From: Anodontia alba
Lineage: Eukaryota > Mollusca > Bivalvia > Lucinida > Lucinidae
NCBI GenBank assembly: GCA_964016985.1
Contig: OZ024824.1
Span: forward strand, 44,251,168 to 44,315,167
Length of the DNA stretch: 64,000 nt
Reading direction: 5' to 3'
Shown here: positions 54,696 to 64,000 of the stretch, one piece after another
Layout of the letters: every line of letters starts with the position of its first letter
Position numbering within the stretch: the first letter of the stretch is position 1
Notes under the pieces: model-generated
Seen by the model: the letters and a program-made list of their open reading frames with translations, nothing else
What the model was told of the DNA's origin: nothing
Database searches by the model: none
Position numbers and translations under genes: made by a program

Positions 54696-56535
54696 AGCTC
54701 ACCTGAGCTATGCTCAGGATGAGCTATTGTGATCACTTTTTGTCCTCCGTCTGTGCATCTGTCCATTAACATTTTCAAACAACCCCCTCTGAAGCTGCTG
54801 AGCCCATTTTGCTCAAATTCCATATGGAACCTCCTCAGATTGGGGGAATGAAAAATTGCTAAAATGGCCGCGGTCCATTGACCAAAATGGCCGCCCTGCC
54901 CATATATGGTAAAAACCTTTAAAACTCTTCTTCTCCAACCGAGGATGCCTTGGAGCTATTTTTTTGCACAAATCATCGGGGACGAGAGGTCTACCAAAGC
55001 TGCTAAAATAATTGTTGTACATTGACGTTTGACCTTTTTACGACGAGGTCAAGTTTGCTTCCCTATGCCATACATTTGTATAGGAAAAATGTTGAGAATT
55101 TCAAACGACTTTTCCTCTGAAGCCTCTGGGCCAATGTTGCTCAAATTTCATGTGGAGCCTCCTTAGGTTGATGGAACAGAAGACTGCTAAAATGGTCGCG
55201 TTCCATTGACCAAGATGGCTGCCATGCCCATATATGGCAAAAACCTTTATAAATCTTCTCCAGAACCAAATAAGCCCTGGGGCCTTATCTTTGCACTAAT
55301 CCTCGGGGACACGAGATCTATCTAAAATTGCTAAAATGATGGTCCTACATTGACATTTGACCTTTTTACAGCAAGGTCAAATTTGCTTCCCATGCATTTG
55401 TATGGGCCCTATACATTTATATGGGAAAAATGTTGAGAAGTCATATTTTGGACATGTCCTCTATAATCCAGTTGAATCGAAACTTGAGATGAGCATTAGG
55501 GCACTTATGAGACACAAAATAGCTAAATGAGCTGATTGAAAATCTAAGATGCCCACCACAGTCGCCATCTTGAAAATCAATTTTCGACATCTCTTCTCAA
55601 ACCTTAGATCACTTTGAGCAGAAACTTGCCCTTTAGCAACAGGCTGACTTCTGGATCGAAACAAGCTAAAAGTGTGTTGATTGAAAATCAAAGATGGTCG
55701 CAATGGTTCTGCTCCATTGATCAAGATGGCCGCCAGAGCTATAAAATACAAAATCTTCAAACGACATCTCGTCCTTGGCCAATGGCACAGAAGTATTCCA
55801 CCAATGGCCCTCAACCAAAATTACTAAAATGGCTCTGCTTGGCTGAACAAAATGGCGGCCAGAGCTAAAAATAGGAAAACTTGTAAAAGACATCTCCTCC
55901 GCAGGCAGTGTCCTGATTTCAAAGGAATTTCACAGAAGTATTCCTCTTATGCATGGCCCTTTACCAAAATTGCTAGAAAGTTCTGCTTGGCTGAACAAAA
56001 TGGCCACCAGAGCTAAAAATAGAAAAAAAAAAACTTAAATCTCCTCCTTGGCCAGTGGCCTGATTTCAAAATGATTTCACAGAAATGTTCCTCTTATCTC
56101 CCTTTACCAAAATTGCCAAAATGGTTCTTCTCTGCTGAACAAAATCGTCCCCAGAGCTAAAAATAGAAAAACTTTTAAACAACATCTCCAGTGGCAAGAT
56201 TTCAAAATAATTTCACATCAATGTTCCTCTTATGCCCCTTTGCTAAAATTGTTAAAATGGTTCTGCTCTGCTGAACAAAATGGTTGCCAGAGCTAAAAAT
56301 AGAAAAGAAAACCTTTAAAGGACAGGATAAGTAGATGAACCAAATGACTTCTGAAAAATATCTGAACTTTTTTTTACTTATGGCATTTTGAAAATTTCAG
56401 CATTTTAACCTTGAAAGAAAAAACTGTTAAAGCCATTGCCTTGTCATAAGAGTATTGGAAAACTGTTGGATGCCATCTGCATATCTGCAGTAACGATTTC
56501 ACTCAGGTGAGGAGTTGTGGCCCGTGGGCCTCTTG
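54696..56535 (-). mobile_element. Tandem-core non-autonomous element 3, mixed core
   Basis: Plus strand starts AGCTCACCTGAG-CTATG-CTCAGG (inverse of the 3' hairpin end) and ends GGCCCGTGGGCCTCTTG (inverse of the CAAGAGGCCC start). The core has two monomers of the element 2 type (near 54800-55450, ATGTTGAGAA..TTTCAAACGA) followed by about six of the element 1 type (GGTTCTGCT..GAACAAAATGGCGGCCAGAG). Confidence 0.8.
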
Positions 56536-58547
56536 TTAATTTAAAGGTAAATTGTTAATAAAAAATACTTTGTTTCTGCACATCGGGTGGTCACATGACC
56601 ATCCCAGTCAATCAGTATGCATGTTGTTTAATAGGGTTTCCCTGCAGCCGGGAATCCCCAGTATTTTTGGTTTTGACATGTGAACTTTTATTTTGACTTT
56701 TAAAAAAGGAAATAGCATCAAATAATTATTTTTCTTTGCAGAATTGATAAATATTTTGTCACAATCTCGAATTAGTAATTTTCCCATTTTCAGTGTCACA
56801 TGATCCAGTCATCCAATTGGATCGGTGGGGGCTTCTAAAATAACTGAAATGATGCGAGAAGCCAATCAGATCTTGTTTATCCCCTTTATCAACCAACCAA
56901 CCGCTCACTAGCCCACGCAAAGGTTGATGCTTGTCACTTCCAAAAAATTGTTTGATGTAAACAGATGCCATTTTGAAAATTTTAATAATACCTTTATACT
57001 CCTTAACTGGAGAGATGCATCCTCTGCTGATCTTTTAGAGGTGCTTTTTATTTTATGGACATTTTACCCCAAATTCACTATGGATAATTTTGAATAGGTC
57101 AGATATAGTAAGAAATAAATGAATACATTTTGATTGCAAAAAAAAAAACCAACAACCAAAAAACAAAGAAAACAACAACACCTCGGAAGTAAGGACATGT
57201 CCTCCAAACCTCTGATGGCCATTAACCATTTTGTGGTTAGTGTGCCTGTTTCTAATTGTTCATTTTTTCCTATTTATTTTGTTTCCTTCTTTTATAAATG
57301 TTGTTTCTAGATGAGGTCGTAATTATGTCCCTATGTGCTGGATCAATAGTGTGTTTCAACATACGGCAGACTTTCTGTATCCCATAGTGGCTTGTCCAAC
57401 CTTAAGCAATCTATGGACAAATTCACCTGATAATGGAACTGAAGATATTTTTCTTATTTTTCCCCTTGGCATTGGCGAATTGTCTCTTCAGCAGATAATT
57501 GCATGAAAATTTTGAACCTCGTTTTCTGGGAGAAATAAAAAATAATGTTTAAAATGACATCTGCTGTAATTTTCATCCAACATGCCAAGTGCTAATGTTA
57601 CTGACTACAGAGAATATTGGAGAAGAATTAGTTTGACTTACTGGCTGCTGTAATTTTGTGTTAGATTATAGAGGGGTATATACATGGTATATTACTGAAG
57701 ATTGATTGCTGGCAGATAAGGGGAAAACCCACACATCTAATTCTGTCTTTTAATTAATAGGATTGAACATTATGACACAAACTTGGAAAATTGACTAGCT
57801 ATAAATAGCTTATGATCAGTCAAGGACAGAACATTCACCAGCACTGAATGGGACACAATGTGATAATTACTGCAGATTCTGCAGATTGAGGAAGTCATAG
57901 GACTTATTAATGAGGAATATTTGATGACAATTCTGGGATAATGTTTCTTATTTTTCGGTAAAAAATATGTTTTTGGTATTCATTAGAAGTGCTTTGCTGA
58001 GTACCATACTTTTTAATGGAGAACTGGAGAAAATTATCTCAGAATTATCATAAGATACTCTTCTTTAATAAGTCCTTTATAAGATTTATAAATATTTCCG
58101 AATAGCTACATTTGGAGTGTTTTTTTCCGAGCCCGAGTACATTACAGATTGACTGTTACCATTCAGCCTTTACAAAGCTGATTTTTTATTTGGTCTAAGT
58201 CTTTTGAAGGTTACCCGTACCTAAGCAGCACACTATTACTTCCACACATTGTGGCTCAATGAAGATGTCGCCATATTTGTGGATATAACATGATATCATG
58301 ATAAATAGTGTGGTCAAGACGCTTAAAAAACAACAAGTAAAAAAAAAAAAAAAAAAATTTGTACTAATATCTGTACCTTGTTTCTGGAGATAGTGGTGTG
58401 TGCCCAAGTAGGCTCCTTTATTTTTAAAGAGTCACCTTTATTAAAAGGCCACTTTTTTATACCTCATTGAAAGGTTAATAAATAGAAATTAACCTGTATT
58501 AAGCAAGCACCTTTGCTCGCACATCTAGGTGCTTGCTTAACAGGTTA
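56536..58547. other. Intronic sequence with one MITE remnant
   Basis: 57488-57578 is a decayed foldback MITE of the CAGCAGACGACA family (CAGCAGATAATTGCATG ... ATGACATCTGCTG). No exon recognised. Confidence 0.45.
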
Positions 58548-58700
58548 TACTGTATTTGGCAAACAGTGCAGACCCAGATCAGACACCACAGAATGCAACA
58601 TCTGATAGGGTCTTCACAGTTGCATATAGTTCATCCATTTTTCTATAGGAATATATAATAATAATCACATAGCCTGACATACTTAAAATTGAAATTGAAC
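58548..58700 (+). repeat. Fragment of the 2.2-kb repeat family
   Basis: AAACAGTGCAGACCCAGATC then CAGAATGCAACATCTGAT and an ATAGCCTGACATACTTAAAA block, as near 7430-7510 and 11130-11180. Confidence 0.5.
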
Positions 58701-58877
58701 TCTTCCAGTAAATAGTGTGTATTCAGTCGAAAATGGGTTAAAAGGGATGGCATGTGTCTGCTGAGTTCAATATTGGAAACCCCTGAAATATTTCAGATAA
58801 TTACAGAATTATTATGTCACCCCTTACCGAAGGGGGTTGGGGGGAACAACTGAAGGGTGGGGGGCGCTGTTGGCTTC

Positions 58878-60540
58878 AGCGTAAAACTTCTTGTCCACTC
58901 TGTAACTTGAATACCTTTAGAATATTTTGATGGTAATTGGTAGAAATGTAGCACGACAAGAAAGACAACTCCGATATTTGGGCATTATCTCCCTTTTTAT
59001 ATTTGAAAAAAACTTTGTGTCCGCTTTGTAACTCGAATACCCTTCAGAATATTTTGATGGTACTAGGAAGAAATGTAGAACAGGACATGACGACATGTTG
59101 CGTACAAGAATGACAACTCTGCCTTTCTTACTTTTGGTGTAATCTCTCTTTGTTATATTTCACAGTTATTATTCATTGATTTCGTGTCCGCTCTGTAAGT
59201 CAAATTCCCTTTGCAATATTTTTATGATACTTGGTAGAAATGTAGTAAAGGACGAGATGACATGTCGCGTACAAGAATGACAACTCTGGCTTTCTTACTT
59301 CTGGTATTACCTCCCTTTGTTCTGTTTGAAATAGATTTTGTGTCCACTCTGTAACTGGAATACCCTTCAGAATATTTGGTAGAAATGTCGAACAGGACAA
59401 GACGAAGTGTCACATACAAGAATGACAACTCTGGCTTTCTTACTGTTGGCATTATCTCCTTTTGTTATATTTGACAGTGGTTATGCATTGATTTTGTGTC
59501 CGCTCTGAAACTCAATACCCTTTCAAATATTTTGATAGTACTTGATAGAAATGTAGAATAGGACATGACGGCATGTTGCGTACAAGAAAGACAACTCTGC
59601 CTTTCTTACTTTTGGCATTGTCTCCCTTTGTTATATTTGACTGTGATTATGCATTGCGCTCTTTAAGTCGAATACCCTTCAGAACATTTTGATGATACTT
59701 GGTAGAAATACAGAACAGGACAAGACGACATGTCGCATATAAGAGTGACAACTCTGGCTTTCTTTCTTTAGGAGTTATCTCCCTTTGTTTTGTTTTTGAA
59801 ATTGATTTCATGTCAGCTCTGTAACTTGAATACACTTCGGAATATTTTGATGGTATTTAGTAGAAATGTAGAACCGGATAAGATGATGTGTTGCGTAAAA
59901 GAATGACAGCTCTGTCTTTCTTACTATTGGCAATAATTTCCCATTGTTATATTTGATAGCGATAATGCATTGATTTCATGGTCGCTCTGGGGTGGTCGGG
60001 TGGTGCGAAGGTGTCGTGTATCTTACGTCACCGGGGCGTCCAACTGATATTGGCTTACAGTTGGGCAAGGCCTTCTATCCTTGTAGCAGGTAAGGGTAGA
60101 TGGGGAATATTTTTATTTCTTCTGTTTCTTCACTTTCATTCCTGTTCCTTTCTTCCCTGTCCCTCTCTTTAATCTCTTCTACTATCTCTTCTATCACTTT
60201 TCTCCCTTTCTCTGGGAGACGACACAAAATGACCCACAAGGGTTGACGTGTCGTTAAACCCCAACACAATCAATCATGGTCGCTCTGTAAGTTGAATACC
60301 CATAGGAATATTTTGATGATACTTTGAAATAATGTCAAACAGGATGAAACGATGTGTCGCATACAAGAATGACAACTTTGGCTTGTTTAGTTTTGGAGTT
60401 ATCTCCCCTTCTTGTGTTTGAATTTGATTTTGTGTCCACTCTGTAACAGGAATACCCTTTGGAATATTTTGGTGATATTTGGTAGACAGAATGAGATGAC
60501 GTGTTTCCTACAAGAATGACAACTCTGGTGGGGTGGGGGG
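58878..60540 (+). repeat. ~155-bp tandem array split by a SINE
   Basis: Nine monomers marked by GAATACCCTTCAGAATATTT-like blocks near 58904, 59030, 59201, 59354, 59511, 59667, 59826, 60291 and 60446. Each monomer also has TGTCCGCTCTGTAA, TACTTGGTAGAAATGTAGAA and AGAATGACAACTCTG. The one long gap equals one period plus the SINE and its duplication. Confidence 0.85.
59990..60273 (+). mobile_element. SINE family D, full length with target duplication
   Basis: 284 bp flanked by exact 14-bp direct repeats TCATGGTCGCTCTG at 59976-59989 and 60274-60287, the host being a monomer of the 155-bp array. Head GGGTGGTCGGGTGGTGCG, a pyrimidine-rich middle, 3' domain GACCCACAAGGGTTGACGTG, then TCGTTAAACCCCAACAC and an AATCAA tail. 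This copy defines the family boundaries. Confidence 0.95.
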
Positions 60541-60611
60541 ATGGATGGCATTTGTTTCTTTCTATAAATCCTTTTCTAGTTGAAACTTGAGTTTGCTCAT
60601 TTGCATCTCAG

Positions 60612-60854
60612 TTATTAGCTCACCTGAGCCAAAGTGATCACATTTCACCTGTTGTGTTAGTTTGTCTAAGTTCTCGCATAACTTAACTTCTGAAGCCCCT
60701 GGGCCAATTATTATCAAATTTCATGTTGAATGCCCTGCAGGGTCAAAACAAAAGATTACTAAACTGGCTGCTGGATTTGTCATGCATTTATTCATGTATA
60801 TAATACAACACCCACTAGACCAAATCTGACAGTAAAAGAAAGGTTTTGTCCTTT
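60612..60854 (-). repeat. Fragment of a tandem-core element terminus
   Basis: TTAGCTCACCTGAGC followed by a partial monomer (CTGGGCCAATTATTATCAAA). It is cut by twin element T copy 2 at 60855; similar sequence resumes after 62264. Confidence 0.55.
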
Positions 60855-62264
60855 CAGGGTTCGCGTTACTGATCGCCATTGTCGCCATTTGCGCAGAAAA
60901 ATAAAATTTGGCACAAAAAATCATAAATTGGCAAAAACAAGTGGCAAAAAAAATATCGCCTGAATTACCCGCTACTGAGCCATATAATTGTCGCGCGTGT
61001 CTATCGCACCTTCCTTGATTGTATAATTCGCCAATTAACAACTCAGTTATCGATCAGAAAATGGTAGCTGATCAAATTAACCTGAATTTGATGAAAGCGA
61101 TAAAAGGTCACGTGCGGTGATGCGCAGTTTGACAGTAGCACCGCCCACTTTCCACGTCTTTCGTCCTCAATATTCATGACGCTCTGCCGAAACTACCAAT
61201 CAGGAATTAATGTCAGAGTCGCATCACCTACGTCACGGATATTTACCCAAAATGTAATCACGTGGACACATTAGTCTCCGATGGTCGGGATCGCGTATTA
61301 GATCCCCACAGATTGTAGTGATTTATCATGAAACACATGCATTTGCTACGGTCATTCGCTCCTTCCACTGCTTCAAGATTGGCAGTTACTAGTTTCTTGC
61401 GGAAGGGTGTTCAATGTACTGGTTAACTGCTTATTGTATAAGCATGCCCCCTCTTTTTTATTGGCGCGATTCATAAAAAATGCTGTTCCCCATTCCATTT
61501 CGCATTGACCCGACTCGTAAAGCAATGGCAGTAAACTCCCTTTTAAGTCAGTTGCAGTTAGCTCCCTTAAAACAGTAAAACCTACTGTGTAAGAAACTTA
61601 CCCCGCATTTATCAGGGTACAAATGAATATTGTTACGTTATTCTCTTACCGTATAATACATTAATGACATTATATTTATTGGCTTATACAGCACTTTTCA
61701 GAACTTTTGTTTCCATGTAAAGTGTTCTATTTTTGTGTCTTCAACATTCGATATGCAAAACAAAGACTTTTATTATTAATTCGTGACATTGTAATTAATT
61801 AAATACAGCAGAGGTTTTAAAAATCAGTGTGAGAATTGACTCTTCCGTCAAGTCACTTGACCATTTAACTGACAACCGCAACTGACCATTCAAAATAGCT
61901 AATAAGGTAATTGTCAATGTTTTTAGACAAACAAATCAACACATGCTTTTTACAGGTAAGCACAGGTATATCAATACAAAATTTGTCTGAGGAAATTCAC
62001 GTGGGCGTGGTTATAACTGCCTGACGGAGGAGTCAAATTAATTTCAAGTCCCCCACACATTTCACACTATACTGATTTTTGAATCTACTGCCTCAGTTAA
62101 AGGAATCAGTAAATGAACACCTTTTTTCTGACAAGATAATTCTTTGGCAAAAAATGGCCAAAATCTGGCTCAAAATCTGGCTCAAAGTTAAGAAAATGGC
62201 ACAAAAAAAATCAAATTGGCGAAAATGGTGGCGAAAGAAAAAAAAAAATCCTAGTGCGAACCCT
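60855..62264. mobile_element. Twin element T, copy 2 (1410 bp)
   Basis: Starts CAGGGTTCGCGTTACTGATC and ends GTGCGAACCCTG, with CCTTT at 60850-60854 and 62265-62269. Compared with copy 1 it lacks about 260 bp near 61264 and carries an extra MITE at 61836-62036. No coding capacity. Confidence 0.88.
61836..62036. mobile_element. ~200-bp MITE present only in twin copy 2
   Basis: Inverted ends TTGACTCTTCCGTCAAG and, inverted, TTGACTCCTCCGTCAGG. Copy 1 at 53393-53412 (GAGAATCATTTTCAAGTCCC) is the empty site. AAT on each side may be a 3-bp duplication. Confidence 0.8.
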
Positions 62265-63140
62265 GCCTTTCAACCATTTTTGTAAGTTTCAAGAAAAAAA
62301 CAAAATATCTCTTTCGAGACAAGATCATGGGGCAGGGACAGACAGCCCCTGAAGGGTTAAAATTTTGATTGTAGCTGAATATTTGTGCTACTTTGAACAA
62401 ATATAATTAATAAGTGCGTCCAACCCGACCACGAAGCGGTTCGGCGTGCAGACGCACTGCTATAGACTAACTATGTGACCAGTGATGTGTGTCACCACAA
62501 ATGTACTGGTCCAACAAACGCTTTGGTGGTTAGGTGCTTATCCTGAAAAACAAAAGGCGTTCCGTGATTTGACAGAGACTATTGACACGGCGGCCGTGCC
62601 GATAATAGCAACAAACCAGCCAATAATCCCAAGTATTCCAATTGTAGGGAGTTGAATCACAAGACGCATGACGTCAGCCTACAAAATTTGTGATCACTGC
62701 CATTCTGAATTTTGTCTCCACTTCGAATTTTATTTCTATCCATTCTCAGTCTCTTTAAAAGATAAGCATGATTCGTTTTGTGCATAAGGTACTCTTTGAT
62801 GTAGATTTTTAGATAACACTTAGACTTTATGCCAGGCTTCAGGGATAAATCTGGGGGGCACATTTGCGCCATTTGCACATTGAAATTCGCCATGGGGCAT
62901 GAAAATTCACTGGCCGCGCCGATATGGTGCATTCTAATTCAGTATGGCGCATCAATCTCGCTTGTCCGCGCTCCGCTTATTTTTCGGTGCACCGTTGTAC
63001 CGCTACGACGGCCTGCTTTTTGGAAAAGCTATTACATGTTCTGCATTCAACTAACTTCCTGCCCACGTGCTGCTTCCATTTCCTCCTTGCTGTTTTTACT
63101 TTCGATTTCAATTTTTCGAGTGTTTGGCGAAAATCTCGAA
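62265..63140. other. No convincing gene
   Basis: Remainder of the tandem-core fragment to about 62400, then unassigned sequence. CG content rises near 62900-63010. An open frame runs through 62829-63329, but its first 100 residues look like translated non-coding DNA. Confidence 0.4.
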
Positions 63141-63329
63141 ATGCCGCCAAAGATAAAAATTCTGCTAGACCCAAACCAGCGAACAATTACTTATTTGTTG
63201 CGATCTGCACCTACGGAGGACATAGACGTGACAGATATGCCCGATTCGTCGTCAGCAACACCCGAGACTGAAGTCAGCAAATTGGGGAGCCAACAAGATG
63301 TTGAAATGCACAATGAATCCGATGAGTAA
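63141..63329 (+). CDS. Small unidentified ORF, 62 aa, ending at a hairpin
   Basis: ATG at 63141 with A at -3 (CGAAATGCC). The product starts MPPKIKILLDPNQRTITYLL and is acidic and Ser/Thr/Asp/Glu-rich afterwards (TEDIDVTDMPDSSSATPET), ending MHNESDE. The stop at 63327-63329 lies directly against the left arm of a perfect inverted repeat. The basic start and acidic tail resemble the N-terminal piece of a transposon or nuclear protein, but no family is recognised. It may be a chance ORF or a 5' exon. Confidence 0.25.
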   Translation: MPPKIKILLDPNQRTITYLLRSAPTEDIDVTDMPDSSSATPETEVSKLGSQQDVEMHNESDE

Positions 63330-63421
63330 ATTTGAACAAATAATGAAAAAATATTATTTAAACACAACATTACATCGGTAATGTTGTGTTTAAATAATAT
63401 TTTTTCATTATTTGTTCAAAT
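63330..63421. repeat. Perfect 44-bp-arm hairpin with 4-base loop
   Basis: Arms 63330-63373 and 63378-63421 are exact reverse complements; the loop is ATCG. The arm starts ATTTGAACAAATAATGAAAA and ends CACAACATTAC. No mismatch in 44 bases. Confidence 0.95.
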
Positions 63422-63949
63422 GTATGCCTGGTGGATTTTTCTATTCCTATGAAGTCACCCCTAAAATGTTCATCGTAGAAATCCGTGTAGCAAAAATCAT
63501 TTTAAATACCACAGTGTTCCTAATTTTTGGACAGGCATATGCAAACAGTAAAAACCCAGATAGACTGCTCCTGTGCCTTCACTGTTTGCCATTCCATCCA
63601 CATCTTCTGAGGTAAAACAATTCTGTTCAAATTTAAGGATAAGCAAGTGAAAATGTCAAGTGAAATAAAGTTTTTGTGTAAACCCCCCCCCCCCCCCCCC
63701 CCCAGACCCTCCACCGGGGCGTTGCCTCTGGACCTATGGAAATTCAGGTTCGGCCCATCAACCTTCATTTCCATCAATATCCCTGGGGCTTCTGTTAAGC
63801 GGACGTACAACGTATATTACGCCCTGAGATTGCCACCAGACGTCCAAACTGAATTTCAAAAGACGCACCGCAGACTTCCGAAATTTCCTTTGTCCGTCCG
63901 AAATCGATACCCGAGACGTCCAAAAATTGTCAAAAGCCCGCCCACTTTT
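63422..63949. other. Unassigned, with poly-C run
   Basis: C-run of about 21 bases at 63683-63703. No gene recognised. Confidence 0.45.
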
Positions 63950-64000
63950 AACGAGTTGTATGATGTTTGCCCCGCCTACTTATCGGAAATTCGCTACCTG
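63950..64000. repeat. Dispersed repeat shared with 259-309
   Basis: AACGAGTTGTATGATGTTTG through TTCGCTACCTG, the same orientation as the copy at the window start; continues beyond the window. Confidence 0.7.

Noticed and set aside
61440..61720. Separate new repeat family inside twin copy 2
   Set aside because: It matches 53030-53270 in twin copy 1 and the 2.2-kb family, so it is an older insertion amplified with the element.
62829..63140. Coding region upstream of the MPPK start
   Set aside because: The frame is open, but composition is that of translated repeat DNA and no domain is visible.

Overview
The window looks like nuclear DNA from an invertebrate animal, most likely a marine mollusc and probably a bivalve. 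It is AT-rich, has spliced genes, and almost all of it is transposable-element debris: GIY-YIG/reverse-transcriptase retroelements, LINEs, tRNA-headed SINEs, mariner and pogo DNA transposons, many foldback MITEs, and long arrays whose ends carry an 'AGCTCACCTGAGC' type terminus. The taxon is an inference from repeat style and from one conserved gene, not from a marker search.

Only one host gene fragment is convincing. The exon at 39572-40291 (+) encodes a Q/G/M/P/S-rich protein with the ARID1/BAF250/Osa signature TPTLNQLL and ends at a clean CAG|GTATGT donor. Everything from 40292 to the window end is probably its first long intron, filled with nested transposons. A perfect CRE (TGACGTCA) about 0.8 kb upstream is a weak promoter candidate.

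Layout. 0-12.7 kb: SINEs, a LINE scrap ending in a 32-bp perfect hairpin, an 867-bp inverted-repeat element carrying a PIF1-like Walker A fragment, and a 2.2-kb repeat whose inverted partner lies at 46-48 kb. 12.7-16.7 kb: a pogo-family transposon with an apparently intact two-exon transposase (616 aa, DDE triad plus C-terminal PHD-like finger), nested in another inverted-repeat element. 17.5-26.5 kb: paired tRNA-Asp-like modules, a broken Penelope-like element with its GIY-YIG domain ahead of the RT, two minus-strand LINE remnants, and an element whose ends are iterated ACAACTCGGCCC motifs. 28-37.2 kb: two tandem-core elements with shared termini, one inserted into a ~320-bp-period satellite. 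41-44.7 kb: SINEs with clear target-site duplications and tandem tRNA-like modules. 44.8-52.1 kb: a 1.3-kb mariner split by a 6.0-kb TA-flanked element, which itself holds a hAT-like 1.5-kb element and a 194-bp MITE. 52.2-62.3 kb: twin 1.4-kb elements with 5-bp duplications, a third tandem-core element, and a ~155-bp array split by a SINE. 63.3 kb: a perfect 44-bp-arm hairpin.

The genes do not form a pathway. The value of the window lies in the order of insertions. Filled and empty copies are present side by side, so several element boundaries can be fixed to the base. All matches are by eye; no alignment or database search was run.
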